NCBI GenBank assembly: GCA_029962745.1
Contig: CM057151.1
Location: forward strand, 6,010,706 to 6,074,705
Origin: Echinometra lucunter
Taxonomy: Eukaryota; Echinodermata; Echinoidea; Camarodonta; Echinometridae
Reading direction: 5' to 3'
DNA: 64,000 nucleotides
The notes beneath the pieces are model-generated. The model saw only the letters and a program-made list of their open reading frames with translations, was not told the DNA's origin and did not search any database. The position numbers and the translations under genes were made by a program. Below are positions 24,217-39,200 of this stretch, piece by piece (position 1 is the first letter of the stretch; each line of letters starts with the position of its first letter).

Positions 24217-27200
24217 GTGAGTATTCAAGCTATTTCTTTCTCTCTGCAGCTAGTGAGTGTTATACTGCTTTGCTATGAACAGCCGGCCCGCGTCTGTAGG
24301 CCTACATGATGATGCACACAAGCACACAGGCACAAACAGAAAAAGGGTAGATCAACATTTGCATTGTGGACCAGGCATTATCAGATTTTACAAATGAAAA
24401 TCTTCACCCAAAAGGCAAGAACAAATGCTCTAATATTTTTAGAAAAATTAACAATCAGGATATTGCAAGGTTATAAATTACATGAGTGAAAAATGAACAG
24501 ATGAAATTAATGGAAATAAAGAACACCCTGTAATGTTACAATGTATGTAGATCTAGATTTAGTTCAAAATTATGATAAAAGAGAGTCCTCAGAAATTATG
24601 GTGTTGTTAAGCAGAAAATGAGAGGAACAGAACAGTGGAAAGTTGTGGGAAACTAAATTGTAAGAAAATTACTCATGAAATTTAATCTGTCAGTATCATT
24701 CATGATTGCCAACTTAGTGACATCTAAGAACTTTCTGTCGACAATATCTTCAGTTTGCTTTGTATCATGTTGTACTGAAATGTTTAATTCCTTGATTGCT
24801 GATGAACTAATTACTACTCATCATAGTGGGGTGTGTAAAAAAAATACATGTACATGCAGGTGTCCAGTTATCCCAGGCATGGCACAGGTATGCATGATGT
24901 ATTTCCTTCAAAAATGAATGAAAAAAGAACATTTTCAACATTTGTAAATGAATAATGTTATTTTGAATCAGAATCAAAAGGTAACCTCTTAAAGTGTGTG
25001 TGAATAAGTTCTGTCCAAAAATAAGTGATTTACTGGACTTGACTTTTCTTCCTAATTTGGGGGGAAGGGGGTCATGTCAAAAGCATGTTACTGTCAGTAT
25101 GGCAAATTTGCTTATATTAGATATTGAGATGAAATTTATAATCTAACAATGTAAAGAATAAGTAGATTGTAATACTTTCCGTTACTTCATTATGTTCATT
25201 TGAAAGATACACATTTTTCTTTAACCCACCCCCCCCCCCCATCATTTTCTTTTTACTGAAATTATTTATCAGGATGTCAGGTAATTTAATATTACCGGTA
25301 CTAGGCAAAATCAATTACATGTGTTACATTATATGTTTCTTTATATCGTCGCCTTCCCGGAAAAAGGGCGTTATCGACCTTTTCTAAATTTTCCCTGCCA
25401 TTTTTTTCATTGCAGAAATGGAAAAAGCATGTCATAAGCTTTCTTCTCGTACCATTCTCGAACCTCAATTTGACGTCATTATGACGTAATAAGCCAAAAA
25501 AACAAAATTACGTGAGCACATGAATTGCTCCTCACTCAACGTGCTTACGCGCACAGACCGATTTGCAATAGCGTCCCTTTTCTGGGAACTATTGCGCATT
25601 TTTTGTTCCCGGAAGAAAGACACTATTCTTTGCTCAATGTGCTTAGGCGCAAAGACCGATTCACATTAGCGGCCTTTTTCCGGGAACTGGATTTACGTAT
25701 TCGCGCATATTTGTTCCAGGAAGAAAGCCGTTAAGGATTAAATACTAATGATTAGAAAACCTTTAGAGTGTTTTAAATAAAAGCACAAAATATCATTGAA
25801 GAAAAAATCTTGCTCTGTCAGAAAGTTTGAGAGTTAGGACGGAAAAATAATACACTAGCTGCTAAAAGCTCAAAATAAGGTCAAAACTTCAATCGCGTTT
25901 TCTCAAAAACGTACATTTCGGGCACATGCGCGTTAGTGGCCTTTTTCTGGGAAGGCGACGATATTTAACTTGTTGCAGAGGGGGCAAATTAGGAAATGTG
26001 TGCATTTAGAAAACTGACACCACAACACTTACACTGTAATTATGAAGTAGAAGAGATGTGTTTTACAGAATACAGTGGAAAAAAAAAGTTTGTATGTCTT
26101 GGGCTAATTGGTAGAGCCTGTGTGGAGCATTATCATAGCTCAATATACAGGTACATTGTATATAATGTTGAATTTTGATGTTTAGTAGTTGATAATATTT
26201 CCCTAGCCTGTTTTTTGTTTTTGTTTTTTAAATAATAATTTGAACTACATACAGGATCTAGCATTTTTCATATTTGTTGAAGTTAGAGGCTAAGTTCATT
26301 TTGGTAATAAGATTTCTTTAAAGTAAAGTCACAAACATGAGAGAAACATATGTACAGTACATGTATGTGTTAAAAGTTCAAGAAAAACTTTGTACTGTGT
26401 TATTTACTTTGTGAGCACTCTTCCGTTTCCATTTAGCTTTTAAAGATAATATTTCAGATTGTTTTCCAATATTTATATTTGGATGCACATGTTTTTACAC
26501 ACCTTTTTGTATTTAAAAAAGTATACATACGTACATGTATGTATTTTTCAAGCTGCAAGGGCATGGAAAATTATGTAATTTAGTTAAAAACAAATGAAGG
26601 AGGTACTCACAAGGCAAATCATTGGAATATATGTACACAGTAATATTCTTTTTGATTGTGTACAACTGAAAAAATTGTAATCTTCTTCACCAGATTTTAC
26701 CCAGATCTGTCATCTGATGTCAGTTTTTAATTAAACCAGCTTATTATCTAGCTAGACTTCTCCAGAAAGAAGAATGATTACCATGTATCATTTTTGTTGT
26801 CGTTGTTTTTGTTTTGTGTTATTTTATTTTTTCTTTTTACCTAATCAGCAGAATAGACAGTTACTCTTCTAATTGTTGATTTCTCGAAGTACATGTAGTT
26901 GTATGTCAGAGATGCCTCTGGTTATATTAGTGCATTATTCAGGCAGGAGTGTAGCCTAATAATCATGAGTGGTGATACATGTATGTAATAAGCATTTTTT
27001 CCATGTTGCAGGAAGAATAATTTCAGCATGACAGACATACAACTCTCCCATTTGGATGTATTTGCATCACATTTTGTATCTTATTTGAAAAGTTTGCTCA
27101 AAATTACCAGCTTTCACTTGTTGGAAGTAGATTAAAAAAAAAAAAAAAGAGAGGTTTTCATTGTCATTATTTATTTGGAGCGGGTGCACCATCAAATTGC

Positions 27201-30200
27201 ATACTTGTAGGCTTTACAAGTCATGCCCATGCCTTTTTAGAGATACTCCTTAATTTGAAGTTTTGAACTGAATTTTTTTTTCTGAAGAAACATCCTGTGT
27301 TTTAACATGATTGGGAGGTCTACATGTACGTGTGCATGTAGGCCTAGTATGTGTACATAATATACATGTGGTTCTTGCTGTAAATGATTGACAGAAAGTG
27401 CAAGCCACCCTGGCATGGTCCTTGCAATCCTCGAGTGGATCATTTATCAGACAGGGAATGACACTGGTCCTGACATTCATACTAATTGTCAGTTTGGGCC
27501 TAGCATAAATTCCTATTCAAGAGAGCTGCAATGCAGTGATGAGTGTACTCAATTAGTGTTTACATGGGAGTCAAACCAGAAATAGTCCTTTCAAGATCAA
27601 TAGCAATGACTGTTTGAAAATGTATACATGTAGATAAAAAGGTGAAATAGTAAAAAATTGTAATTCTAAACTTTAAAAGCTTTTAGAGTTAGAGAAAGAT
27701 ATGTACATGTAGACGTAAACATCTAGACATGTACGTCTTGATGTTCTTTCTAAGAAACTTTCTGTTTAAGACTTTCATCATTAGAAGAAAAATATGTACC
27801 TGTATGCAAATGAAGGTTGGATTTTTAGTCCGTGAGAAAATAGTTAAAGGGTAAGTCCATCTCAAAAGTTTCACTGTTTCAATAAAAGGAGATAAATTTG
27901 AACAGCATTTTAAAAAAAGAAATGAGCAAAATCGGTCAAAGGATAAGAACATTACACTCATTTACATTTTCTAGTAAACTACTCTCGGCTCTGCAAATTG
28001 GCAACACTGATGACATCATATGCGAGCAGCTCTTCATTCACTTTGTACATGAAATTTCACATTTTCTCAATTTTCTTGGAAGTAACACATTTTCTAACCC
28101 CCATAATCAATGTATGTTCAGAAGAATTGCTTTTTACATAACATACATGTACTTTGATTATGGGGTAAGAAAATGGGTAACTTCCAAGAAAATTGAGAAA
28201 ATGTGAAATTCCATGTACAAAGTGAATGGAGACCTGCTCGCATATGATGTCATCAGTGTTGCCAATTTGCAGAGCCGAGAGAAGTTTACTAGAAAATGTA
28301 AATGAGTGTAATTTTCTTATTCTTTGACCGATTTTGCTCATTTCTTTTTTTAAATGCTGTTCAAATTTATCTCCTTTTATTGAAACAGTGAAACTTCTAA
28401 GGTGGACTTACCCTTTAAACACTAAGAGCTAAATATTCCAAACTTCAGAAGATGAATGCATTGATTTATCAGGAAACTTTTGGGAAATTATATATTTTTT
28501 CTTTGTAAACACCTGCTAGTGCATTCATTATTATTGGATGCCTTGCCAAATCTGATAACTGAAATGGCAGTTTTTATTTCAGATATAAATTTCTCCTTCT
28601 CATGTAGTCTCAAGTTAATCTATCTTTAGTTTTCCCCCTTTTGCCATTGACTGACAGCCATGAAGTGTGGAGGGCTTTTCTTGTCTTTGTGCTTGAAAGC
28701 TTGCTTTGCTCTGCAAACAGAACCCTGCATGCTGTTTAAAGCAAATAACGTTATAAAGTTAACATGAGACTTGCAAAAAGGGGAAAAATAATCTCAGACT
28801 CATAGTATGAAACAATGTGGTGTAAATCAATGCATGATATGCATGAAGTATATTGTTATGTGATATTTTAATTGTATACTTGGACTTTGGAAATCCTTGC
28901 CCTGGCTATTTATGGATCCTACACGTAGAGTGCTGCAGTAAGATCTGAATGCTGAACTTTGTTATGAGTGAGACTTTGATCATGTACATGTAGATTATTA
29001 TGGTTTATTATCATACAAAATGGCTTCATGCTGTTGCCAAGACCCCTTAATATACCATCTTAACAGAAATTAATTGAAATTTTTCCATACTTTATTTCAT
29101 GGTTATATACGTGTACATGTACATGTACGTTATTATTTCTAACCCTGTGGCAAACGTACATGTAAACATGAAACCCCAACAATAGTACAGTTATCTTTTA
29201 CATTCAGTGCTGTGTGGGATTTTTAAAGTTTGTGTATGTTACCTCGAAAAAACACTGCAGATTTATTTTTTAATGCAACTTCGCTAGTGCATGAATAATA
29301 CACAGTAGTTGAAATACAGGTACATATTGGCTGCTGTATTTCCTTGAACTTCCACTATCCATTAAAAAAAATTCTTCAGGAAGTTTCTGTGTAGGGTATT
29401 TCTCTATCAGTAATCCTCGACATTTTTGCAGGTGTAAGAAGTCTAATTTGTGCAGCCTTTCTTTGTTGCACCCTGTTTGTTCGTAGTGAGCAAGTATACA
29501 TTCACCATGACCTTTATAATGGGCAGCAGATTTTCCTCCAGCAAGGCGTGACCAAATAGTTAAGACAGGAATGTTGCCCTGAGCCAGAGTACAGCTCAAA
29601 TTTGGAGAAATCTTTGTCCCCACAGATTATGAAAACATGGGTGCTTTTTCTCTCCCTCAAATTTAGCTGGGGCTATTGTTGTTGGTCTACCCCCAAAAAG
29701 TGCCAGAATCCACTTTGGCTGGGTTTAATATTTGTATCTCAACACCTTTCAAAGCTGTCTTGCGGATCACATAAATGGAACAGTGATGACAAATTAAGGC
29801 CCTCTCTTTCTACAGTTATGTGGTTGTGTTTAGTGGAGGTTTTTTTCTGTTCTTTGCTATTGCTACTATTGCTTTTTTCCAGAATGATCATAATGTTCTG
29901 TGATCATACATGTAGAATTTATGTAGATGAACATCAAAATTTTCGTGAATGATCAATTGTTAGATTCTAGAGTTTGAAGAAATACACTGAAAGGGAATCT
30001 GCAGGCCTACATTCAGTTAGATTTAATTCAAAATTTATTAATGTGAAATGTATTTGAAACTTTTTGTTAAACCAAATCATGTATTAGAATATTATTATTC
30101 ATGTTCCAGCAGTATAAGTAGTTGAAATATGTTATGTTCATGTACATGTTTGACAGTCATCATTTCATAGACTGAAATTGATACTTTGTATTTTTTTGTT

Positions 30201-33200
30201 TGTTTATTTTTATTTCATCATTCCTTTTTTCACTCAAAGAATTTGAAAATGTAAAACTGGTAAAGCATTGATAAGCCCCATGCATTACATCTTGCATGTG
30301 AGATGGAGGTGTTTTCGTGGGCATAAGCCTACATACATGTATATGTACTCCCATTAGGGCTAAATGTACTGTACATTCTGTCCTACATGTACACAGGCCC
30401 ATTTCCTGGACTGGGTGTACTGACCAGTTTCCATGTACTTTTGCACCCATGTAGATTTGTTCTGTATTCAGGTGTTGCTTTTTAGCATTAATTTGCACTT
30501 TGTCATAGATTAATTCTCTCCATCCTCCACACTGTTGAGTCAGGGAGTTGTTATGAACTGCAGTCTTATTTCCTTTTTAACCCTTACATGTTGTGGTTGA
30601 CCAGAAGGTGTTTGACTGATTGATCATTCTGGTTTTAGGATGTCTAGTATGAATTTCAGACTGCGGCAAACTACAAGTATTAAGTCTTTGTATTAAAACA
30701 AGAATCAAGTTGAAGGCTTAAAGTATAGAAGTATCGTGTGAAAATAAAACATAACTGGAGTTCCTGTTAAGGAATAATAATCAGTCGATAGTCCCAAGAA
30801 CAGGCATGTAGGTATTGTAGTGATTTTGAAAGGGATAACAAGGTGTTGTGATCATAGACTATATATGAGCTTAAGTTAAGCATATCCCATAATGACCAGT
30901 AAAGCTCATATGAATGGATCTTTTTAGATTGGACAATCACTGATGTACCACTAACAGTTCTACCCTGTCATTGACTGTGGCTATTCATTTGATTAATAAT
31001 AGGTGTGCACCTGTGCAACGCCTGCATCTTAAGTACATGTACATTGACCCGTATACAGTGTGCCTTCTGAATTTGCTTTTCTTTGTATTCCTCCTTTGTT
31101 CCTGTAAAGTAAATCCTATTGTAAACTGGAAAACAGGAAATGGGAACTAGCAATATTACACTTTTCTTTGTCACTCATTGATATTCAGATCAAGATTAAA
31201 ATTTGATTTATCATTAAACCAAAGTTGAGTGTAAACTTGTTGATTAAAAACTAAATGCTGTACCTACAGTATATGCATGTAGGCCTTGTACATTGTACCT
31301 GGAGTATAGATAATACACATGTACGCTCTATACATGTATGTGTATCATGTTAATGTTCACAAATTAGAACCAATTTACGAGGGGATCTTTCATATTTGTT
31401 ACCCTGAAAAATCTTACGAAGTGATTTACATGTACACTATATTGTCGGATTGTACACTGCATAGATTGTAGCATCTTGCATTTACCAACCTAAAGTTTAC
31501 CAGCATTTCAAGGTGTCATATTTCTAAATTATGTAATATATGCGTTTCCTTTTTTTTCCATATACAGGGAATTGCAGTCCAACCGCATTGCCAGCATCCC
31601 AGATGGAACTTTTGATAGGTTATCACAGCTAGAAGACTTGTAAGTACAAACAATATAGTTAATCATGAATATAATGGAGGGAGAGTTCATTCAGTAGACT
31701 ACTTCTTTACAAGCTAAGGGTTTTATACTGCTTACATGTACATAAATGAAAACTGTTTGCTCTAGTGTTAGGAGAATATTTTTGAAAATAGCATATTTAT
31801 TAATATTATTCACAACTCTGTGCATACTCTAAACCATATTTTGTTCCCGTCCAATTAACACAGTTTTAAAAGTGGTGAGAGGAAAGTCCTAGTCCATTTT
31901 GATCCCTAAGTATTGATTAGTAAAGTACTCTGACCAGGGTCTTTGACCTTTTTATATTGATGTATATAAATTCAATATCATTTCCTCTTATAGAGTTAAA
32001 TGATTTGATTACAGGTTAATTATAAGATGATGGACATACATGTAAAAAGATTGGGAAATTTTAGTTTGGAAACAAATTACAATTCTGTGGGCCGAAATAT
32101 GGTTTCTATTTTTGTCAAAGGAAGTACTTAGTTAAAAACACCCAATTCAGTATGCTCCAGACAATTGCTTTGATTAATGTTGTGAGGAATTTGTACTTTT
32201 GTGAGAATGTGTGAAGTTGCTCTGGCCATAGTTGAAGTTGAATTCTGACTGTTGTTGAATTCTGTTGCAAATTGTCACATGACTGTTTTCTGTTTACCTC
32301 TCTGTTTTTGTGATCCATTTTTGTCTCCAAGAATAGATCCCTGTAGATTGTATAAAACTTAGCTTGACTTGAAATAATTCTGTGTTTTGTACAACTCATT
32401 CCACTGGACATATGAGCAGATTGACTCATCAAAGAGCTCCCTACTCATCCTTTTGGTGTCATTTTGATTTCTTAAAGAAGCAGTCGCATGGCAACAAATC
32501 TCTCTGTCTGGCCGCCTTGGACAGGAATTTCTAAACATGAAAAATAAGCAACATACTGATTGCATGGTAGGAAGTCATCTCTTCAAAATCATTTACCTTC
32601 GATGGAGAGTCGAGTCTACTGGTTTTGGAACTTATCTCTGCATGTCTGTGATTTGTATAATGCAAACAGTACTGAACATGACAATGATATCCCTTTCTTA
32701 TGTAGTAGTGATATTTGTGATAACTACATTGATCCAATACTAGCAATCATGATGTTGATGATGAAATAGCTTTTTAAACCATATCATAGCAAATTAATGT
32801 TGGAATATTGTAGTGTATAAAAAGAAACCTACAAACATTAAGTTTTCTTAATGCAACTAATTTTGGAGGGTGAATATCACTATGAAACACTTTGCATATG
32901 TTTTAAAATTAGGGAATGTAAATTGCAGATTTTGGCTCCCTGCTAATGCATTTGTTATACATTTACATTTGAGTTATTAAGCACAAGCATTCTATGTTGA
33001 ATAATGTCTTAGTACCTTGGTTAAGAAAAAGATATTAAACGGTGAAAATTTTGATTAAATGTCACACAAATATTTTAGGCAACTTAAAATGATGCTCTTT
33101 ATAAGTCTTGCTTTCAGCATTGCTTTGTTTTTGCACACTTGAGAGATCGATGAAAGTAATAGTTTTATCTGCATATCCCTGTGCATATCACAAGGCACTG

Positions 33201-36200
33201 CAAGGGTCAGGTGGAAAGCTCAGGTTTCTGTCAATGCATTATTGACTGTGAGATGGCATAGTTTTCCATGCAAGGAAATGTTGAGGTTTGCATGACTTGT
33301 ATAGGTCTACAACATGTTGATAATCAAAATGGGTTACACCCAGGAGTTGTACTTATACCTCTTGCTCACTCTCACTGATACATGTAACTCACTATCCCAT
33401 GTAAAAGTTTTTAAAGAAAGTTTCTTAAAATTGAATTACCTTTTGATATACAAATTAGCTTTTCATGACAATTTTGAAATGTTGCTTTCAAAGGAAAAAA
33501 AATTTAACATTAAAGGCCTAACTACATGTACACACAAGAACAGTGGCCTGTTTATTAGTTTTAGATCATTTTTTGGTTTGAAAGCTATGAAGTGCTTCCG
33601 TCGTGATTATTCAGTCCATTGGTGGTTCAATGATGCATTCTAGTTTGTGTGAAAATTGAACACAGCAAGCCATCCTTATTCAAAAATCAAAATGGACTGC
33701 CCACACAGAAAAAATAAAAGCATGAAGAAAAAAAAAACAAGATGGAGAAGAGAGTGAAGAAAAAAAAATGGATGCGATGGAGGAGCTAGGGGAAGCTGTC
33801 TTCTCTTTTGACTGTCTTAGCAGAAAGGCTTTTATCAGTGAAAATTGATAGCTTTGCCCCAACAAATGTGGCAAGATTGAATTGATTATGCATTGGAGGG
33901 AGAGAGAACATTTATGCAGTGCATGCAGAGATCTCTTGTGTGCATGCATGTGCAGGTTATTGGTAGGATGTAGTGGTGCATATTTCTTTGGTGATGAATA
34001 ATGCAATTTGGGTGTTTGGCATGCTGGGTGCATAAATGACCATTTTCCTCAAGTGTAAAGACAAACAAACAAACAAAGTATTCCTCATTAATATTCTACT
34101 TGTTTCTTTGTAGCGGTAATTATGGGTATATATTTCATTGTGAGTATGGGTTGCGAATGTTACATGTTAAAGTTAGTGGGTTATTCATCTTCCTCAAAAC
34201 CGATCTGCTTTTACTCTAAACTCTACATGTAGGTTTCCCCCTCCACTATATCTACATGTACATGTCTGTATGACCAGTATTCTTGCCGTCTTGATAGACA
34301 TTTTTAATACGTAGCCTTAGCGCACCTTGACAAAGCCTGCCTCTACAGGCGCACAGAAAAATGGGGACAGTGTGTTTCTCCATTCTGCATTTTTCACAGC
34401 TGAGATGTGCTAAATAGGCTTACACCCCGCTGAGTGCAGCCTTGCTTTGCCAAAAGCTTCATGCATAAATTGGTGTGCTGAAGCATGGTCACGTTCACAG
34501 CCAGCCAGCCAGCCAGCCAGCCAGGGCAGGTTCTGTAGCCTGATGCCATCTCAATGCTCACTCTCTCTTGCTCTCTTTCTATCTGATCTGTCTCCTCCCA
34601 AGCACCTAAGTGATGTGCAATCCGTGCATCTCATTGGTTTTAACCTGCTGTTAGGATGCCCGATAACTTGCATGTTCCACGTTTAACTATCCAGTATAAA
34701 TGGGCAAAACGCAACAAGATACAATACCATTGGGAGCAGAATAGATTCGAAGTGAAACATTCAGGTTTAAGTGGCTTTCATGGTTTATATGTACATGTAG
34801 AATTATCTCAATAATTCCTAAGTAACACTCTCCTCTGTCTAATGAAATTATCAAAATGACATCAAAAATAATTTTTGGATAGCAGCAGTTTAGCAAGGTA
34901 GACAATTATGATTATGGTATCAATTGAATTCTAAGGAAATTATTTCATCATCCTGTATTTTCTTTTATGTCATGAATTGCCTTTATGTGGTCCTCATGGC
35001 TCCCCAAACTGCAGCTAGGTAATTTTTGACGAGTTCCGCTCCTAGCTTTTGTTGGGCCATTGAGCACAGAAATAACTTATTGCTGTGAAGAAGGAGGTAT
35101 TTTTCAGTGTTGTCCTATTGATAGCCACAATGCAATCTGTTTTGGCCCATTGAAATCTTGGCATTGTGGTGTAAGTGTACACAAATTTCACACTCCGATA
35201 ACTGCGCTAACATCAACATCGTGACCTTCCTGCGGATGTTCTTTTCTCAGTTAAAATCTCTTCTTTTTTTTTCCAGCGATCAGGGATATTTTTATTGGCA
35301 GTTTTATCGTTCGCCTGTGTGTTGGCAAGTGAATTATGGCCCTGATCTTTTGTAGCTCGTTGAATATGAGAATAATGGTTTTTATTTTCATTTCATGCCT
35401 CAAGAAATTATTGGGAGTCTGCTGCTAATTCCATGACATTGTTCCCTCTCCCAGTGTACATGTACATGCTAAATACCCATGCACTTAAAGATCTCTGTAA
35501 GTGCAAGATTTATAGACATAACATGCTATGACATATTTAGGAAATCTTTAACTTGTTTTACTCAAGGCTTACTAGAAGTTGGAAGATGATACCTTTGTGA
35601 CTAAGGCTAAACCATTGAAGTTTATTTTCTATTACAAGGTTTGAATGTGAATGTGAACCTCTGTTTTTGGAATGGAAAAATCTCCCCTTTTCACTGCAAA
35701 GGTGCTCTTACTCTTGTATGCTCATCCCAGAAATCAAATCATCTGAAATTTCATCTACATGTTGTTTGCTGCCACCAGGCACTGGCAAACAGAGCTGGGC
35801 GAGCACAAACTTTGAAATTGGTTGAAGATCACGCTTCTTTATATGCTGTCATGGGTTCTTGTTCGTTTGCTAGCTTTCACATGCCCCTGCTAGCCAATGT
35901 GCTGTGTTTCATATGCCCAAACTCATGTAGGAGATAAAATCTCGGTTCAAAGAGACGTGCTTGTTTTAGAGGAGATGTGGCAAATTTTTACTTGCAGGAG
36001 AAATGAGCAAAGAGTGAACAGAAGAAAAGAAACTAAGCACTAAGGAGGAAATTGATGCTATGTAGTTCTTTACTGCAAAGTAACATTTGTTGTTTTCTAT
36101 TGGCAAGCAAACTGAAGGTGTTTGAAGTGCATTCCACCCCCCCCCCCTTCTTTCCCTTTCTCTTGTCCATTTGCTTCTTTTATGTAAAAACTTTGGCTGG

Positions 36201-39200
36201 TTGTGTACACAAGCGACTGTGGAGCAGTCGGTTTTAATGAATGGCAAATGAGTGAGCCCTGTCACTTTGTCCATTGTGGCATGGCTCTGCCATAATTAAA
36301 GCAGGGCTTTGAACAGTGCAAGATGACAAATAAGGGGGATGAATAGGCCTTTTGATAGAGTATTTGCCTGAAGAGACAGTGGTTTATTACTTAGTCTAAA
36401 TTGAAGATGTGGGATATTTTTCTTTTCTCTTGGAGAATAACAGCAAAGGACTACATGTGTTATATTTTACATGTACCTTGCAGATGCTTTTGTAAAAGTC
36501 AGGTTTATTCACATTTCTATGTAGTAGTACTCTAGGCCTTTGATTGTTAACATTTCCAGGCCTACATTAAATTTACTGCAGGCTGCTGGGCAGTATACGG
36601 GTCAAAAATATTGACCGGGCATGGTTCTACTTGACGTAATAGATGCATATGTAGTTAACAAAAAGTTATACACGCAGTGAGACAAGAGCATCAACATTTG
36701 GTATAATTCCCTTCAAAATGAAAACATTTTGAAAGGCATGTTTCTGCTGAAATATCCCCTTTTGGGAATCCATATGCAGGATGTGGTATATGAAACAAAT
36801 ATTGACTCCTTTTCAGGTATAATAGTTGAAACTATGGCCCCTTGGTGATCTTGTGACTGCACAATGTCCCCAATAGAGTACAGTCTCAAGATCACCTCGA
36901 GTCTGAGATATAGTTTTAACCATGCCCCTCAGAGTGGTCAAAACTTTATAATAGACTCAACCACTATTATACTGTGGAAAGTACCAGCCGTATTTATATC
37001 GTGAACATAATTTATTTGAAACTGGCACCCCCTGTTTTGGGAGACAAAGTATCTTATATTTTTTTGATGAGTAATTACTCATTATGATAAGATAATTTGC
37101 TAGTTGATTTTTTTTTCCTAAAGTTTAGTACTGCCAGCAAAAACAACAAATTATTTGGTTAAACATTTTATGACTCTTGCCATCCTTAAAAAAACAGAGA
37201 GAGAGAAAAAAGAACCCCACTAATATTATAGTACATACATCTGGTAAAAAGTTTTAATCTTTGAGAACTGTATCTACAGCTTTTACATGTACATATAGAT
37301 CATTGTTAGTGCTCTGCAAAGGCAGACAAACCAATTTTCTCTGCATGTTGACCTATAGTTTTAACATAGTAGTTTTCCACCCTATCTAATCATGGTCTAG
37401 CTAAAATAATGACATCTAGCACCTAGAACAAAAGCTCCCTTGCTCTGGCCCAAGTGGAAGTGTTGTCCCAGATTTTGTTTATATGTGTAGGCCTAACAAC
37501 ATCCAAAAAAATAGGGAAGTGTTTTCATTGTTTTGGAACTGGCATTATGTTTATTTGTACAGTATATGTGTAGGCCTATGTGTTTTCACTTTTTACACAA
37601 GGCCTCCAAATAAATCAAAATTTTCATGATTTTTTTTTCAAGATTTGGAAAAAAGTGGCTTATAAGCAGTAATCCATTAGTCCAGATAAATTACTGGGTA
37701 AAAACAATTTACATTATTTGTTTTTAATACTCTGTGTACAGTTGTACATGTAATACTTGAACATGTACATGTGAGTTGTTTCATATGCCATAATTATTTT
37801 AGTTGGAATGGACATTCAAAACAATATTCAGATGATGAGTTTTTAATGTGATTGGTCCACATGCAGAATTAGCAATCCCTCAGATTCATGAGTTGTGATA
37901 TCTGGAGAAAGAAAGCACAGTTTTAAAGATATTGAAATTGTTTAATAATAGCTCTAATTTTTCCTGAAAAATCATCTCTTTTTCAAATTTAAATAGATCT
38001 TGCTCATAGATCAAGCTTTGAAAATTAATCATTCACATGTGGCATTGTGCTGAAGAACTTACAATTTTTTTGCACCGGCTTTGATGCATTTTCTTAAATA
38101 ATTTTCTTTATGCGTGTACAGTGTATATGAAAGAAGTGGATTTAGGTGAGAGGTGTCAGTCACCCAGGTAATTAGGTGTCAGGTCTTTTTGGTTGGAAGG
38201 GGATCAAGGAGGGAAAACAACCCTAATTGAATTAAGAAGGGCGGAGTAACAGGCTAATCCCATGGAAAACTGACGCTTTGTGATTAGACAATTATGAGAT
38301 GAGCAAGACATGAGAACAGGCGGGAAGGAACTCAAGTTAACAGGTTTTTCTTGCTTCCTATCCCCTTTAATTTTTTTAATTTTTTTTACTTAAATCTATT
38401 TTTGTGGGGGAAGGGAGGGTGGGTTCTGGTAATTTTAAGGCTTGAAATTTTTCTTTTTCTGAAAATGTATGTATTAGAAATAATAGATACCAGATCGAGA
38501 AGTATTTTGTTTATCTCTGTGTGGTTGCTGGTTTTCTAGAAACATATTCCAATTGAAAAGGTAATTTACTTCTAAACTTTCTTTGGCTACATTCCTTATT
38601 TCTGTTTTGCAGTTCTACTTGGACATGTAAATGAACTTGATTCCAACACCACAAACTTGTCTGAGTTCACCTGCCATTGTACGTTCGTGACACAGGCATA
38701 CAATCCTCTTAATGTGCACAGTTGTTTTTCATTCCTCAATTTGCTAGTTGAAATTGTCGGTATGCTGCACTTCAAAAGCTTGTCTTTTTTCCCCCCTTAA
38801 TACTTGAATTACCATTTATCATTTATTTCATTCTTTGTTTACTGGGTTGTGTGTTTTTGTTTTGTTTTCTTGTTTTTGTCGAAGATGTTGTTGACCGCTG
38901 TATTATAAGCCCTCATTTTGGAGCTAATAAACAAATCAGCAGTGCGTCCTGCACTCCTACAATTGAGTTTTGATCACTGGATGGTGGGCTTTGATGTGAA
39001 AGATGAAGAAGTTAGCATTCTCAGTGGGAAAGGGGTGTTTAATTTCATGATTGGTATGTGGATTCCCACTGGCTTCTTTCACACTTTGGGTCCAGAGAGG
39101 AGCAAACCCTTGCTGTGATTTAGCCAAGAAGCTGCTCCTATAAAAAGCCCTCTCTTCTGCATTCTTAAAAGCAAGAAAGGCAAATTTGTAGATGTTGCAT

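Larger units (their letters stand above)
24217..31567 (+). other. LRIG intron 1 (7351 nt)
   Basis: Bounded by GTGAGT and CAG, phase 2. AT-rich with many TACATGTA-type palindromes. It contains two large inverted-repeat elements (25343-25964 and 27848-28414), listed separately. I found no additional exon in it. Confidence 0.85.

Noticed and set aside
27898..28341. Two similar ORFs of about 100 codons in opposite directions
   Set aside because: They are the two arms of the palindrome at 27848-28414 and have no domain or independent coding signal.
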